The position numbers and the translations under genes were made by a program. A stretch of 64,000 nt of DNA from Adiantum capillus-veneris (lineage: Eukaryota; Streptophyta; Polypodiopsida; Polypodiales; Pteridaceae): positions 99,732,036 to 99,796,035 of the forward strand of contig CM043947.1 in assembly GCA_014529385.2 (NCBI GenBank), read 5' to 3'. This document shows, piece by piece, positions 11,704 to 24,886 of this stretch. The notes under the pieces were generated by a model. The model searched no databases and was not told the DNA's origin. It saw only the letters and a program-made list of their open reading frames with translations. Every line of letters begins with the position of its first letter. Position 1 is the stretch's first letter.

Positions 11704-14700
11704 GAGAACATGATGCTTTTATTCTCTTTGACCCTGGTTCTACTCACAATTTTATATCTATAGAGTTGGCCACCAAGCTAGGCATACAATCCTACGAGAT
11801 GGGAGATGTACTACCCGCAGACAGTGCCTTCAAGGGGCAAGAAGCTTCAGTCACTCCCTTAATTGGGAAATTGAGGCTTCATGTCCAAGGCTATGTGGAC
11901 AAAGAGGACTTCTTTATCTATCCTCTCAAGCATGAGGATGTAATCCTAGGGGCACCATGGTTTGACCGCCTGGCTGCCGATGTTAAATTTCTTGAAAGGA
12001 GAATCTCCTTTAAGTTCAGGGAAAAAGACATGTATATAGATGCTAAGGAAATGGGTAACACCATCCCCATTGTACATACACCAGCTTTCAACAAGTCAAT
12101 AAAGAGCTCTATTTTCGTGTACATGATTTTTGTTAAAGATTCTCAAAATGAACCTAATGCTTTAACAAACGAAAATAAAAGCAACCAAAAGGAATTAGAG
12201 TTATACAATTTTCTCAAGGGGTTTCAAGATGTTTTTATTGACGACATCCCTTGTGAGCTACCTCCTAAACGAGGTAATGATGACCATGCAATTGAACTTC
12301 TTCCAGGAAGTTCACCGCCTAATAAATCTCCTTATAGAGTTTCTCAAGCTCAACAAGAGGAGATTATGCGGCAAGTGCATGAGTTAGGTGAGAAGGGTAT
12401 GGTTAGGCCAAGCTCATCTCCATTTTGCTCACCTGTGCTATTAGTGCAAAAGAAAGACGGCACATATCGTATGTGTGTCGACTATAGAGCACTAAATAGG
12501 ATCACTATCAAGAATAGGTTTCCCGTTCCACGGGTAGAAGACCTATTTGATAAGCTACAAGGATCGACCTACTTCAGTAGGGTTGACCTAAAAAGTGGCT
12601 ATCATCAAATAAGGATAGTTGATCAAGACATTGTAAAGACCGCATTTCGGACGACATTTGGTCTTTACGAATACATTGTCATGCCTTTTGGCTTGACCAA
12701 TGCACCAGCCACATTCAACCGCTTGATGGAGAAGCTGTTCAGGCCTCATCGAACCTTCACTGGAGTGTTCTTTGATGATATTATCATCTACTCTAATTCA
12801 TTGGAGGAACACAAGCAACACCTCCAGGTAATATTTCAAGTTTTAAGAGAGAATAAACTTTATGTTAATCGAAAGAAAAGTTAATTTTTCTTGCAAGAGA
12901 TTCAGTATTTAGGTCACATTATCTCTCAAGATGGCATCCAAATGGATCCATCCAAGTTAGAGGTAATAAAAGGATGGCCTAAACCAAGGAATCTGCATGA
13001 ACTAAGAAGCTTCATAGGTATGTGTGCATACTATAGACGCTTCATAGAAAAGTTCTCACAAATTGCGCGACCATTACATGACCTAACAAAGAAAAGCGTT
13101 AGGTATACATGGTCTGCTAAGGAGAAAAATGCTTTCGAAAAGCTTATCTCTCAACCTGTGCTTACACTACCGGATCTCTCAAAACCATTTGAGGTCCAAT
13201 GTGATGCTTGTGGTGATTGCCTTGGACCTGTTTTTCTCCAAGAAGGGCACGCCATAGGCTATGAGAGTCGAAGGCTCGACCCTGTTGAGCAAGTTCTAGG
13301 CATATACAAAAAAGAACTCCTTGCAGTTCTACATGCCTTAGACTCATGGAAGCACTATTTATTGGGGACTCCTTTCATTTTGCGAACGGATCACCAAAGT
13401 CTTAAGTACTTCATGACACAGACCAAGCTCTCCGACAAACAAATGAGGTGGGAAAATTTCCTTTCGCAATTTCATTTTCATATTGCTCACATTGCTGGCA
13501 AGCATAATCAAGTAGCTGATGCACTCTCAAGGCGGCCGAGAGTGAATGCGGTTTCCATAGCAACTCACAATGATCTATCTTCAATGATAGATGAGTATGC
13601 TATTGATCCCGATTTTAGAGATGTGATTTCAGCCCTGGCATTAGGGAAGAAAGAAGAACCATTTACTTTACAAGATGGTTATCTTCTCTATGGCAATAGA
13701 CTATGTGTTACTAACTCACTACGTGAGAAAGTAATGTATGAATCTCATGCTCCACCTTATGCGGGGCATAGAGGGATTCAGTCTACCTTAAAGAGAATTG
13801 AAACATATTTCTATTGGCCTACCATGAAAGTGAGCATACAAGAGTATGTTTCCAAATGTGTGGTATGCCAAAAGACAAAATTTGATAGAGGGAAGCAACT
13901 TGGATTGCTTCAACCCTTGCCAATCCCTAGTTCACCATGGGAGAGCATATCCATGGATTTTATCTTTGGATTGCCTAAGTCTATCCATGGGAATATGGGA
14001 ATATGGACGATAGTAGATAGGTTCAGTAAATAAGCTCATTTTATACCTGTCAAAAAGACTATCAAAGCCCATCAAATGGCAACCCTCTTTATCTCACAAA
14101 TTTTCAAGTATCATGGCCTGCCAATGTCCATAGTGTCGGATAGAGATCCTAGAATGACCAGTAATGTCTGGAAGGGTCTCTTTGAGAATTTAGGAACAAG
14201 GCTAAACTTCTCTTCGGCCTATCATCCACAAACTGATGGCCAAAGTGAAATAGCTAACCTAACCATTCTCGATCTACTAAAATCCTATGTAACGGAAGTA
14301 GATCAAAGATCCCAATGGGAGAAGTACTTACCCTTAGTGGAGTATGCTTACAATAACACTGTACATACTTCCACGGGAAAAGCACCTTTCGAGGTAATTG
14401 AGGGAAGATAAAAAAGTCCCTTGCTACTTAAAGTACATGGGAAGATCTTCGCTGCAGATGAGTATAGCCGAGACCTACAAGAATCTTTCCAAAAGATTAA
14501 GGATGCTATCTCTATCTCACAGCAAAGGCAAAAGGCTGCTGCTGACAAGCACAGAAGAGCCCAAGCCTTTAAAGAAAACGATTGGGTCTTGTTAAAGTTT
14601 CCCAAGGCTCGGTTAAGGCACACGACGGGCAAGAATCCTACGGGTCACCAAAAGTACTATGCTAAACTAGCAAAAAGGTACTATGGTCCCTTTCAGATTC

Positions 14701-15035
14701 TTAGGCCAATCAATGAGATGGCCTATCAACTCAAGTTGCCCAATCATTGGCTCATACACAATGCTTTTCATGTGAGCCTATTAAAGCCTTACAAAGGAGA
14801 GCCACCTCAAGAACCAACTATTGAAGACCCACCGGAGATCGAGGACCAAGAGGAGGTGCTGCAGCCCGAGTCCATTCTCCAACATGAAGACAAGGTATTA
14901 AGAGGCGGTAAGACTATCCGACGATATCTTATTAAGTTTAAGAATTATCCTTTTGAAGATGCTAGATGGATGCAAGGCATACAATTAAAGGATAACCTAA
15001 ACCTTGTCCATGCTTACAATGCTTCCCAAGAGTAA
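11490..15035 (+). pseudogene. pol: E3 pol: protease, RT, RNase H, integrase, chromodomain-like end
   Basis: One reading frame with nonsense codons at about 12,882, 14,031 and 14,409. Aspartic protease is at about 11,720 (FDPGSTHNFIS). RT spans 12,400-12,890 (KKDGTYRMCVDYRALN, catalytic FDDI at about 12,770). RNase H spans 13,190-13,530 (FILRTDHQSLKYF). The integrase HHCC finger is at about 13,745-13,890, and its core has D (MDFIFGLP), D (SDRDPRMTS) and E (GQSEIAN). The C-terminal PESIL...YLIKFKNYPFEDARW resembles a chromodomain, marking a chromovirus. Compared with E6, each stop is a single-base change (for example CAA to TAA, TCA to TAA). Four codons before LISQPVL are deleted in frame. Confidence 0.92.
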
Positions 15036-15378
15036 GCAAATGTACAAAATGTTAAAAATGAACAAAATTTTTGTCCTATAAGACTCTCTTTTTCTTTATT
15101 TGTGCACAAAAATGAAGTAGTATGCATGCTTAGATCAAGTTTGCGGAGACGACGTCTCCCAAACACCAAGTAGAGCTTGTCACTCTACTATGGAAGACTG
15201 ATAGGACTAATGTGCAGACATGCTTGCGGCAGCCTCAGGCTCTCAAGCGCCAAATGGACTAGTCATCCATTGTGGAATGATGTCGTAGGGTAACATAGGG
15301 ATCCTCTACCCGCTAGGAAAAGGACTCATGAACATGCTTTATCTTCTCTACACCATAGTCGAGGAAGACTATGATTTC

Positions 15379-15390
15379 AAGAGAGAGGTA
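15379..15390 (+). other. E3 polypurine tract
   Basis: aagagagaggta lies immediately upstream of the 3' LTR. It would prime plus-strand DNA synthesis. The same sequence, inverted, lies next to the E6 3' LTR at 37,388. Confidence 0.8.
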
Positions 15391-15391
15391 A

Positions 15392-16560
15392 TGTCATAAT
15401 AATCAATATCTAATTCTCCTAAATGATTTTCTCATATTAAACTGATCATTTAATGTGGGGAAGGACAGGGGAGAAAAAGCTAGAATATTGGTTAAGCTAG
15501 CAGACCGACCACAATAGGGATCCAAAGGAGGGAAAATAGGGATCCAAAGGGGGGGCCATCTGCAAAAGAGCCATGTGCAACAATGGGCTAAAAAGACCCT
15601 AAGGTTGAACCCATTAAGACTTCCAAAATGCTAAGGTTCCAAAATTCAAAGGTTGTGTCCAAAGGTCAACCCTAGGGAAAATTGGATGCTTTGTGTGTGC
15701 CCTAAAAGTCTTTGCACATCCCTACATGGGAGGGGGCGAGCCCTAAAGGTAGGGGATGAGAGAGAAAGCCACACACACACACACAGGCTCCCTTTACACA
15801 AAGGGAATGAGGGACACATGTCAGCTCCCTAGGCCAGATGCCCACAAGGTGTGCCCAATTTCTATTGGATGACCCTTGAAGTGGACCAATGAAAATTAAG
15901 CTAGAGTAAATGTAGTTTAATTAATTTAAAAACATTTAATAAAAGAAACCAATGAGAATTAAGTCTCCTAGAAGACTATTGGGCAGTCTCCCAAAGGGTC
16001 CAATGAGCATTCAGAAGCCCCATGGCTTGCCTGATTCCTATTGGCCAAAAGGCAAAGGGGCCCAATGAGAGTTTAGTTTAATTATTTAATTACCTAAAGC
16101 TCTCACAAAAGGGGAAATGGGGACACATGTCAGAAGGCTATCACTTATGCTGCTTAATACCTATTGGCTTGACTTGGGGAGGTCCAATGAGGCAAAAGCC
16201 AAACCAAATTAGCAACAAGGGCTCGCCCAAGAGAGAGAGGGGGCTGATTTTTGCTTGGCATTGACACACACACTCACACTTGACCATGTGTGAAGAAAGA
16301 ATACTCTAACTCCTCCCAAGCTTTAATGGAGAGCTCATCACCTACTCCAAGCTTGTGAGATAGAAGCCTACATCAACACTCGCTTGGCATGTGGATGCAA
16401 ATCCAACCAAGAGCCAAGCTTCAATGCATGCTCATCTTCTCTACCAAGCTAATTACTAAGCTAAGCTATGCTAATATGAGTGATTATGTGAGGAGATGTA
16501 CATCTTTCTCGTAAGATACTCCTTCTTCCTCTCAATCTACTCTCATACCCTGCTAGCTCT
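15392..16560 (+). repeat. E3 3' LTR, first part (interrupted by E4)
   Basis: Matches 8093-9259 of the 5' LTR closely and stops at tgctagctct, where the Copia element E4 enters. The gctct at 16,556-16,560 is the left target-site duplication of E4. Confidence 0.95.
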
Positions 16561-16646
16561 TATTAGGAAATAAGACGTAGCTAAATAGATAATTGAGTAA
16601 ATTACTTAATGGAGAGAGACAGATTTATATACACGAGATTATAGAG

Positions 16647-16679
<33 letters not shown>

Positions 16680-17336
16680 TACACATGATATACATGGTTC
16701 ACCCAATGTGGGCTACGTCCACGGGAAAGCAGCCACTCAATGGCTTTAGTACTTCAAAACAAGAAGTAGTTTACAAAGGGATTATACCCTTAATGGAGCT
16801 CCTGCCTTGCTTCACTCTCACCACCTCACACTCACCTTGTTGCATCAACTTCACACTATGAAATGTGTGTAGAAATGGCCTCCTTTTATAGGCCAAAAGG
16901 GCTGCCCTCTCTTATGAGAGACAGCCATGTGTAGCCGCCCTTGTGCAAATAAGTCCAAATCGGACCCTCCAATCCGCCCATGTGTGGCCGCCCTTGAGAA
17001 GACAAGTCCGATTTTGAATTCGGCCATCGGCCACCGGCCATTGACTTCCGACCACCGGCCATCGGCCATTGACTATTGGCCATCGGCCAACCGACCGGTT
17101 GTTTTCCGACCACTTTCCGGCCCTCGTATGGCCATAATATTCCGGCGAAAAAAAGTCTCGAGGGCCTCCGCCCCCGAGGCCTTTAAAGTTGCCCCTGATT
17201 CTTGTCCGTGAAAATTTTGGTTTCCGGTGAGTGATTTTCCTTCACGCACGATGGCTTCTCCTCATAATGGGGACCTTACAAATCTGCGCTTTTACCACAG
17301 AAAATTACAAGGGTAAATCAGGCTCCATACTTAACA
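16561..17336 (-). repeat. E4 3' LTR (Copia, 776 bp)
   Basis: Near-identical to 21,352-22,133. On the minus strand it begins TGTTAAGTATGG after a GTGGGAGA polypurine tract. It contains a (GA)n tract (about 16,650-16,678) and a degenerate CGGCCA-rich minisatellite (about 17,020-17,095). Its outermost bases are TATTAGG, against TGCTAGG in the other LTR, so the terminal dinucleotide has mutated. Confidence 0.93.
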
Positions 17337-17396
17337 ATCTCCCACTTGGAGACTGATCTCCAAACCAAACCTGTGACTGCTTTCCATTCTGGCTTC

Positions 17397-20300
17397 TTAT
17401 CCTTGAATGCCGATTGAAGATGAGCAAAAGCTCACCTTCTCCTTGTTGACCACCTTTGTAAACATGTCTGCAGGATTTTCACTTGTATGCACCTTTCCTA
17501 GCTTTAGTTGTCCCTCTTCCAAAAGATTGCGTATGAAGTGATATCTCACCTCAATGTGCTTTGTCCTTGAATGAAAGGCTGAGTTCTTCGCAAGATGGAT
17601 AGCGCTTTGGCTATCACTGTACAAGACACAATTGTCTTGTTTGAATCCAATCTCCTCTAAGAATCTGTGAAGCCACAAAATTTCTTTGCTTGCCTCCGTC
17701 ATTGCTACATACTCTGCTTCCGTGGTAGAAAGTGAAACCACTTTCTGCAGCTTTGAAGCCCAACTTACTGCTGTGCCTCCAACCGTGAACACATAGCCAG
17801 TAGTGCTCCTTCGAGTATCTTTGTCACCTGCCATATCTGCATCAGTATACCCTTCTAGAAAAATATCAGTTCCTCCAAAATACAAAGCATTTGTTGTTGT
17901 CCCTTTTAGATACCTAAGTATCCACTTCACAGCTTGTCAATGCTCTTTACCTGGGTTGTCCATGAACCTACTCACAACTCCCACTGCATGTGCAATGTCT
18001 GGCCTTGTCCAGACCATAGCATACAGTAGAGAACCTACCGCTGCAGCATATGGAACTTTAGACATATAGGCTATCTCCTCTTGTGTCTTTGGACACATAT
18101 CCTTTGTTAGTTTAAAATGACGAGCCAAAGGTGTAGAAACTGGTTTTGCATTTTGCATTGCAAACCTTTCTAGTACCTTCTTGATGTAATCTTCTTGAGA
18201 TAGCTTTATTGTCTTCTTTGTCCTGTCCCTTGATATTTTCATACCAAGTATCCTCTTTGCAGCACCTAAATCTTTCATTGAAAAAGATTTGGACAGCTCC
18301 TCTTTTAGGTCTTTGATGTCCTGCATGTTAGCACTTGCAATCTACATGTCATCAACATACAACATTAGGATGATGAATTTCCCATCTCCCAAATTCTCCG
18401 TGTAGACGCATTGATCCGAGTTGCATTTTGTGAATCCATGATCCAACATCCATCGATCAAACTTCAAGTACCATTGTCTTGATGCTTGCTTTAAACCATA
18501 CAAGCTCTTCTTTAATCTGCAAACCATTTTCTCCTTACCTTTTACTTCATACCCCTTTGGTTGAAGCATGTAGATTTCCTCCTCTAAGTCACCGTGAGGG
18601 AATGCCGTATTTACATCCATTTGCTCGAGATTTAGATCATGAGCAGCCACAAGGCTTAAGACAAGCCTAATTGAGTTCATTTTTACAACAGGAGAAAATA
18701 TTTCATTGAAGTCAATACCTTTCTTTTGAGAAAAACCTTTTACCACAAGCCTAGACTTGTACCTTTTCTTCCCACCTTCTTCTTCCTTTAGCTTGTACAC
18801 CCATTTGTTTTGAAGTGCCCGCTTACCTTTAGGCAACTCAACCAACTCCCATGTTTGGTTGCGATGTAGTGAGTCCATCTCCACTTGCATGCTCTTCGTC
18901 CATTCTTCTTTGGATTCATGTTGCATAGCTTCTTCATATGATTCCGGCTCTCCAGAATCTGAGATCAAGAGATGGTTGAAGGAAGCAACAAACCTTTCTG
19001 GAGGTCTACTTGCTCTTGTAGATCTTCGGGGAATAGGTTGAGGCTCCTCATTTGGTTGACGTTGTTGCACATTGTCACCGTTTGCAGTCCTTGAGTCTTC
19101 ACCGTCCTCAAGCTCCATGTACTCATCACCTGTTTCTTTTGTTTGTTTTCTTTCCAAGTAATCTTTGTACATATTTTGTTCGTTAAAAATTACATCCCTA
19201 CTCCTTAAGATTTTACCATCTTCAGGATTCCATAGGCGATACCCAAAGTCTCCTTCTCCATAGCCAATGAAGAAACACTTTTTGGACTTTGCATCTAGCT
19301 TTGATCTTAGGCTTCTATCTATGTGCATGAAAGCCTCACACCCAAACACTTTGAGAAATGCATAATTCACCGGTTTACCTGTCCATGCCTCTTATGGAAC
19401 TCCCCCATCCAATGCCGTTGAGGGTGACCGATTGATTAAGTACACAGACGTACTTACAGCTTCCGCCCAAAGCTCAAGCGGTAGACCTGCATGTAGCCGC
19501 ATGCTTCGTGCTCGTTCCATGATTGTCCTGTTCATTCTTTCCAAAATCCCATTTTGTTGAGGTGTCCTTGGGGTTGTCCTTTGCCTCCGAATGCCATTGC
19601 TAGCACAAAAGCTTTCAAAAGCTTGGCTGCAATATTCGCCTCCATTGTCGGATCTGAGGCATTTAACCTTGGTACCTGTTTCATTTTCCACAAAGGCTTT
19701 CCACCTTTGAAATATGGAAAATACATCGGATTTATTCTTCATGACATAAACCCATGTTTTTCTACTCGCATCGTCTATGAATGTCACATAGTACAATGAG
19801 CCACCAAGTGATGGTGTACTTGCAGGACCCCAAACATCAGAATGAACCAACTCAAGTTTTTTATTTTTTCTTTCATTTCCTGATTTTTGAAATTTTACCC
19901 TCTTTTGTTTACCATAAACACAATCTTCACAGAACTCTAAGTCCACTTCTTTCAAACCTGGTAGAAGCTTCTTTATTTGAAGGATTTGCATTCCTTTGGA
20001 ACTCATATGCTCAAGTCGGTAGTGCCACACCGCACTGTCAACTTCTGTAGTTTCTGCACAAGCTGAAGGTTGCGTGCTAACAGTACACAAGTAAAGTGTA
20101 CAGACTTTTTCTCCCTTGGCAACCACCAAAGATCCCTTTGAGATCTTCCACCGTTTGTTTCCGAATGCAATGTTGTGACCTTCATCGTCCAATTGTCCTG
20201 TAGAGATCAAATTTTTGCGAAGAGAAGGAACATGCCTAACATCTTTAAGCTTCCATTCATTTCCGTTAGCAGTTTTGACAGAAACTGTACCTTTGCCGAC

Positions 20301-21287
20301 AATCTCACAAGCTTCATCATCTCCCAAGTATACATACCCAAAATTACCTTTGGTATAGTCTTGGAAATGTTGCTTGTGTGGTGTCGCATGGAATGAAGCC
20401 CCGGAATCTACTATCCAGGAATTAGACACCTTGTCTAATGAGAGAATTAGAGCATCTTGCTCTACTTTACGTGCCACATTGGCCTCCGATGTTGGCTTGT
20501 TGTCTTGAGACTCTGTCTCCTTCTTCTTCTTGGACCAGCAATCCTTCTTGACGTGGCCCTTCTTGCCGCAGTTCCAACATTCAAGAACTGACTTTGTGCG
20601 TGACTTGCTCCGCCTTGAGCGATCACGACCCTTTTGGTTTTTGAACCTCTCCTTAAGCCTTCCTCTTGTTTCCACTGATAGTGCAGCACTTGATGATTCT
20701 CCTGTGCTTCTCCTTCGCATTTCCTTGCTTAGGAGAACACCCACAACATCATCAAACTTAAGAGTATTTGTGCTAGAGATAGAATTACTTACAGCCATCA
20801 CAAGGCTGTCCCAACTATCCGGTAGAGATGATAGTATAAGGAGAGCTCGCACTTCGTCATTGAAATTGATTTTCACTGATCGAAGTTGACTTATGTTTGT
20901 GTTAAAGTCATTTAGGTGTTCTGCAACTGAACCATTCTCTGCCATCTTTAGATTGAACAAGCGCTTCATAAGAAATACCTTATTGGATGCCGATGGTTTC
21001 TCGTAGAAGTCGTCAAGTGACTTCATCAAGTCCTCCGTGGTCTTCATCTCCGAAACATTGAAGGCCACCATTGACGCCAAGCTTAACCGGATTGTTCACA
21101 GTGCCTTTCGATCAAGGACAATCCATGCTTCATCTGCCATTGTTGCGGGCTTCTTCGCAAGACCGCCTAGTGGCAAATAGAGGTCCTTCTGGTAGAGATA
21201 GTCTTCAATCTGCATCTTCCAATGTTGGTAGTTTTTGCCGTTGAACTTCTCAATCTTGAGCTTCCCTTCCTCCGCCATAACTCCCAC
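17397..21287 (-). pseudogene. gag-pol: E4 Ty1/Copia gag-pol polyprotein with four stop codons
   Basis: A single frame of about 1,297 codons on the minus strand, starting MGVMAEEGKLKIEKFNGKNY. In Copia order it has a UBN2-type Gag, a CCHC knuckle (CWNCGKKGHVKKDC), a protease (IVDSGASFHATP), and an integrase with the H-H-C-C finger, then D (SDVWGP), D (LRSDNGGEY) and E (NGILERMNRT). RT (NKWVYKLK, YVDDM) and RNase H (SLSTTEAEYVA) follow. Four in-frame stops, at about 21,096, 19,392, 18,342 and 17,937, interrupt it. Each is explained by one substitution in a conserved word (for example YVDD-M-L to TAG, KEHW to TGA). No frameshift is present. Nearest type: Tork/TNT-like. Recently inactive. Confidence 0.93.
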
Positions 21288-21337
21288 TCAATTCAAGGAA
21301 TCCTTTCCTTGAGATAATTTAGCTACGAGCAAACCTC

Positions 21338-21349
21338 GCTCTGATACCA
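21338..21349 (-). other. E4 primer-binding site
   Basis: The minus strand reads TGGTATCAGAGC, the standard initiator tRNA-Met site, two bases inside the 5' LTR that begins at 21,352. Confidence 0.93.
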
Positions 21350-21351
21350 GT

Positions 21352-22133
21352 TGCTAGGAAATAAGACGTAGCTAAATAGATAATTGAGTAAATTACTTAA
21401 TGGAGAGAGAAAGATTTATATACACGAGATTATAGAGTAGAGAGAGAGAGAGAGAGAGTACACACGATATACGTGGTTCACCCAATGTGGGCTACGTCCA
21501 CGGGAAAGCAGCCACTCAATGGCTTTAGTACTTCAAAACAAGAAGTAGTTTACAAAGGAATTATACCCTTAATGGAGCTCCCGCCTTGCTTCACTCTCAC
21601 CACCTCACACTCACCTTGTTGCATCAACTTCACACTATGAAATGTGTGTAGAAATGGCCTCCTTTTATAGGCCAAAAGGGCTGCCCTCTCTTATGAGAGA
21701 CAGCCATGTGTAGCCGCCCTTGTGCGAATAAGTCCAAATCGGACCCTCCATTCCGCCCATGTGTGGCCGCCCTTGAGAAGACAAGTCCGCTTTTGAATTC
21801 GGCCACCGGCCACCGGCCATTGACTTCCGACCACCGGCCATCGGCCATTGACTACTGGCCACCGGCCAACCGAACGGTTGTTTTCCGACCACTTTCCGGC
21901 CGTCGTCCGGCCATAATATTCCGGCGAAAAAGAATATTCCGGTGAAAAAAAGTCTCGGGGGCCTCCGCCCCCGAGGCCTTTAAAGTTGCCCCTGATTCTT
22001 GTCCGTGAAAATTTTGGTTTCCGGTGAGTGATTTTCCTTCACGCACGATGGCTTCTCCTCATAATGGGGACCTTACAAATGTGCGCTTTTACCACAGAAA
22101 ATTACAAGGGTAAATCAGGCTCCATACTTAACA
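21352..22133 (-). repeat. E4 5' LTR (Copia, 782 bp)
   Basis: Partner of 16,561-17,336 and nearly identical. It has a shorter GA run (about 21,439-21,458) and an extra 18-bp duplication (gaatattccggtgaaaaa, about 21,932-21,950). It is followed by gctct at 22,134-22,138, the right target-site duplication. Confidence 0.93.
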
Positions 22134-22557
22134 GCTCTCACCATCTTCGAAGGTGTGTGAGGTCTTGGGTCTGAGAACGGGGATAATTCAAGTTGTGTTT
22201 GTTAAGTGTTTTGCTTAGTGCATGAAGTTTCCATCTTCATTGCACTAGCTAGTCTTGAAGGAACACAAAGAATTGTATTGTACAATGTCTCTCTTGATGG
22301 GAGAAACCATAATACAAAGCCTTTTGGAGGGGGGACCGGCTCCATGAAAATCCGGTCCTCAACTATTGTCAATAGCTTAATTGATCTCTCTCTTTTGAAA
22401 GTATTGTCGATGCTATCTAACTAGGTGTTATGCTTTTTGTTGCTCTCTCCACCCAAGCACTCTTGTAATTCTCATTAGGAATCTACTCTAATGAAATGCC
22501 CACTATGTTCATGCTAATTTTCGCTACACATAAGTTATTAGGCCATTAAATGTTACA
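22134..22557 (+). repeat. E3 3' LTR, second part
   Basis: Resumes at gctctcaccatcttcg, matching the 5' LTR from about 9258 on, and ends AATGTTACA at 22,557. Together with 15,392-16,560 it makes a full-length LTR. Coding sequence of E5 starts at the very next base. Confidence 0.93.
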
Positions 22558-22972
22558 TGTCTTCTCCTATAAAATTCACACTTTATCTCTCAGAGCTACT
22601 AAAAATTAGACCACGTCTATGGGGCCAAATGGGCAAACACCTGGAAAACATGGGACTGAAAGTCCCTTCACATGACCAACTTTCATATGAAAACATGGAT
22701 CACACCATGCCTAAGAATCCACAAACAAAGCTAGTACCAGTAAATAACGTGGGTGACTACTGTGAAGGAGAAGAAGGAAACACCACCTTACCACTCGAGT
22801 ACAAAGGAGTAAAGAAGGTTGCTATATTAGATAGTGGGGCAGGAATTGCCATTGCAACCAAAGAGATATGGAAAAAATGGGGAAAGCTTGCTCTTAGGAA
22901 AACTCGAATGAAACTGCAATTAGCGGATGGATACACGGAGAACCGATTGGAATATTAGAAAAAATCATTGTA
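22558..22972 (+). pseudogene. E5: truncated Gag tail and aspartic protease
   Basis: The frame starting at the E3 junction reads SSPIKFTLYLSELLKI. It aligns with the Gag-protease boundary of E11 (about 62,300-61,700, minus strand). The protease has the catalytic ILDSGAGIAIATKEIWKKWG. A frame change follows at about 22,945, and the flap/C-terminal part (ILGRPFM) is out of frame at about 23,040. The 5' two thirds of Gag, seen in E11, are missing at the junction. Confidence 0.75.
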
Positions 22973-23301
22973 TCCTCGTGTGGCATAGAGTATGAGCACA
23001 CCTTTTCCATAATGAATTTTGACAAGAGCAGCAACTTTGACATAATATTGGGCAGACCATTCATGCGTCAGCTCAAAATGGTACAAGACTGAGGCTATGA
23101 ATATATCTACTTGAGACAAAAAGAGGTCACAACAAAATCAGTGTCAAAGATCATAGTTATAGATATGTAGTGAGAACCCCGCGGGAAGACTTAAACTCCA
23201 GAACTGATTTGGAAAGCAAAGCACATATTTGGATGTACGGAGCTCCAATGCAGGATCAAAAGAAGAACAGGGACAGAGAAGAAGATTGACTGTCTACTAC
23301 G

Positions 23302-24071
23302 ATGATTAAATTCAGCATATGCGAAGAAACGGGACTCAAAATCACATGTTCAGTTGTGATAGATTCAAAATCAACAAAGAATATAATGACTTATGGAACG
23401 TGGATAATGATGGGGAAGCCGCCAATCACCGAGCTAGAGGAGATAGTGTACACAAGTTCAAAAACGCCAATTCCTAGCTTCGGAGTGGCAGAAGCCGTAC
23501 TCAAATTGAGGTGACCGGGGAGTATAAAGATACTTTCCACATAATCGACTCCCATCATATCAAAGAGAGTCTGATCCTGACAAAAAGCTGGAGGAACATC
23601 TTCTTTCGACAACAATCAAAAGCTTCAACAACGACAACGGTAAAACTCCATGAAGCTTCTCAAATCCATGCAAAGGAGAAATCGCCAACCATCACGGAAA
23701 AAGGTAAATCAAAGGTAAACACTGAAGTATATGAACCTCGCCATACGACTTTACCTTCAACGAGCTTCCATCAAACTTCTCGTGAAGCCTCTACATCAAG
23801 AGCCAAACCATCGACAATGCAATGGAAACCGAGACAAAAATTCTATCAACCAAAGTTTCCATCACATCAAAGCATTAGAAAGAAGCCAAATAATGTCAAC
23901 CAAGTGTTGGTATCAAAAGAGCACATCAAAGTCAAAGACCCAGTTTGGATACATGAAGCACAAGTTCAACATCAACGAAAGGTGATAGGGTGGGTACATC
24001 AAATAAGCCAATCATTGCTCAGGGCTACTTCCAAGAAAACACTAATGTTTGGGCCAAGAGGCCTAAAGTAA
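23302..24071 (+). pseudogene. E5: second protease-like domain and basic linker
   Basis: About 70 residues (ICEETGLKITCSVVIDSKST, then GTWIMMGKP) match the second domain of E11 (about 61,080-60,780). I read this as a divergent retropepsin-like fold. A frame shift near 23,511 leads to a lysine/serine/threonine-rich linker and to WIHEAQVQ. An out-of-frame first copy of the repeated motif (AQGYFQENTNVWAKRPK) lies at about 24,015-24,070. No catalytic aspartate can be assigned with confidence. Confidence 0.55.
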
Positions 24072-24259
24072 TCGCCTTGACCTACCCACCTCAACCAAGG
24101 TGCTCTACAAAGAACAAGATGTGATATAAACGCAAGACAAACAACTCAAATAGGAGAAAGAAAAACCACAAAAGGTAGAAGAAAAGACCTTCCAAGCAAG
24201 AAATGCGACAAGTTTGGGTATGAAAGTCAGACGCTAGTCAAAGTACCCAAGAAAGGCAG

Positions 24260-24730
24260 GTGAGGCAGCAAATGATTCCAATTAAGCTACTCGAAGAACA
24301 AGGATTTTATGAAGGTAACACACAAATATGGTTACCAAAAATTGTAGCTCAGTCTGGAACAACCAACAAAAATCATGCAGCACAAGCTTCTACCCCAAAT
24401 CAAGCAAAGGAAACCAACATCCAACAGAAGCCAATTGCAACCAAGGCTGCTGCAATCTCTAGATGGATACCTCGTCATCAACTCCAAAATGAAGGCTTCT
24501 ACAATGGAAACAATCAGGTTTGGATACCGAAGCCTAGTGTCCATCAAATTATAGAAGCAAATAAAAGGCCAATAACGATCACACAAGAACATGATTTTGT
24601 TCGACAAATTTCTCATAAGCATATAGAGTGTCCCATAACTAGCACTTGCATTAGGCACTCTTCCTTTGTTTCTCCCAAGCACTCATCTTGCATGACAGGT
24701 ACTTCAGGTCCAAATGCTCAACACCAATAA
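24260..24730 (+). pseudogene. E5: QGFY...VW repeat region
   Basis: The reading frame contains two units of a motif that can be written (W/I)-P-x-x-x-L-x-x-x-G-F-Y-x-G-N-x-x-(I/V)-W-(I/L)-P-K. The units are IPIKLLEEQGFYEGNTQIWL and WIPRHQLQNEGFYNGNNQVW. E11 has the same motifs. It is followed by a cysteine/histidine-containing tail. I do not recognise the domain. No RT, RNase H or integrase lies between protease and 3' LTR. Confidence 0.6.
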
Positions 24731-24886
24731 GAGCGTATACCAAAGGTACTTTTTCCCATCGGGTTTTTTCCCTTTGGTCATCCAGGTTTTAAGACCCTAA
24801 TCTAGAAACCCTCATCATCGACTTCTTGTATATATTTCTTCTACATCAACAATAAGAAATGGCTACCCAAATCAATCGACAACGAC

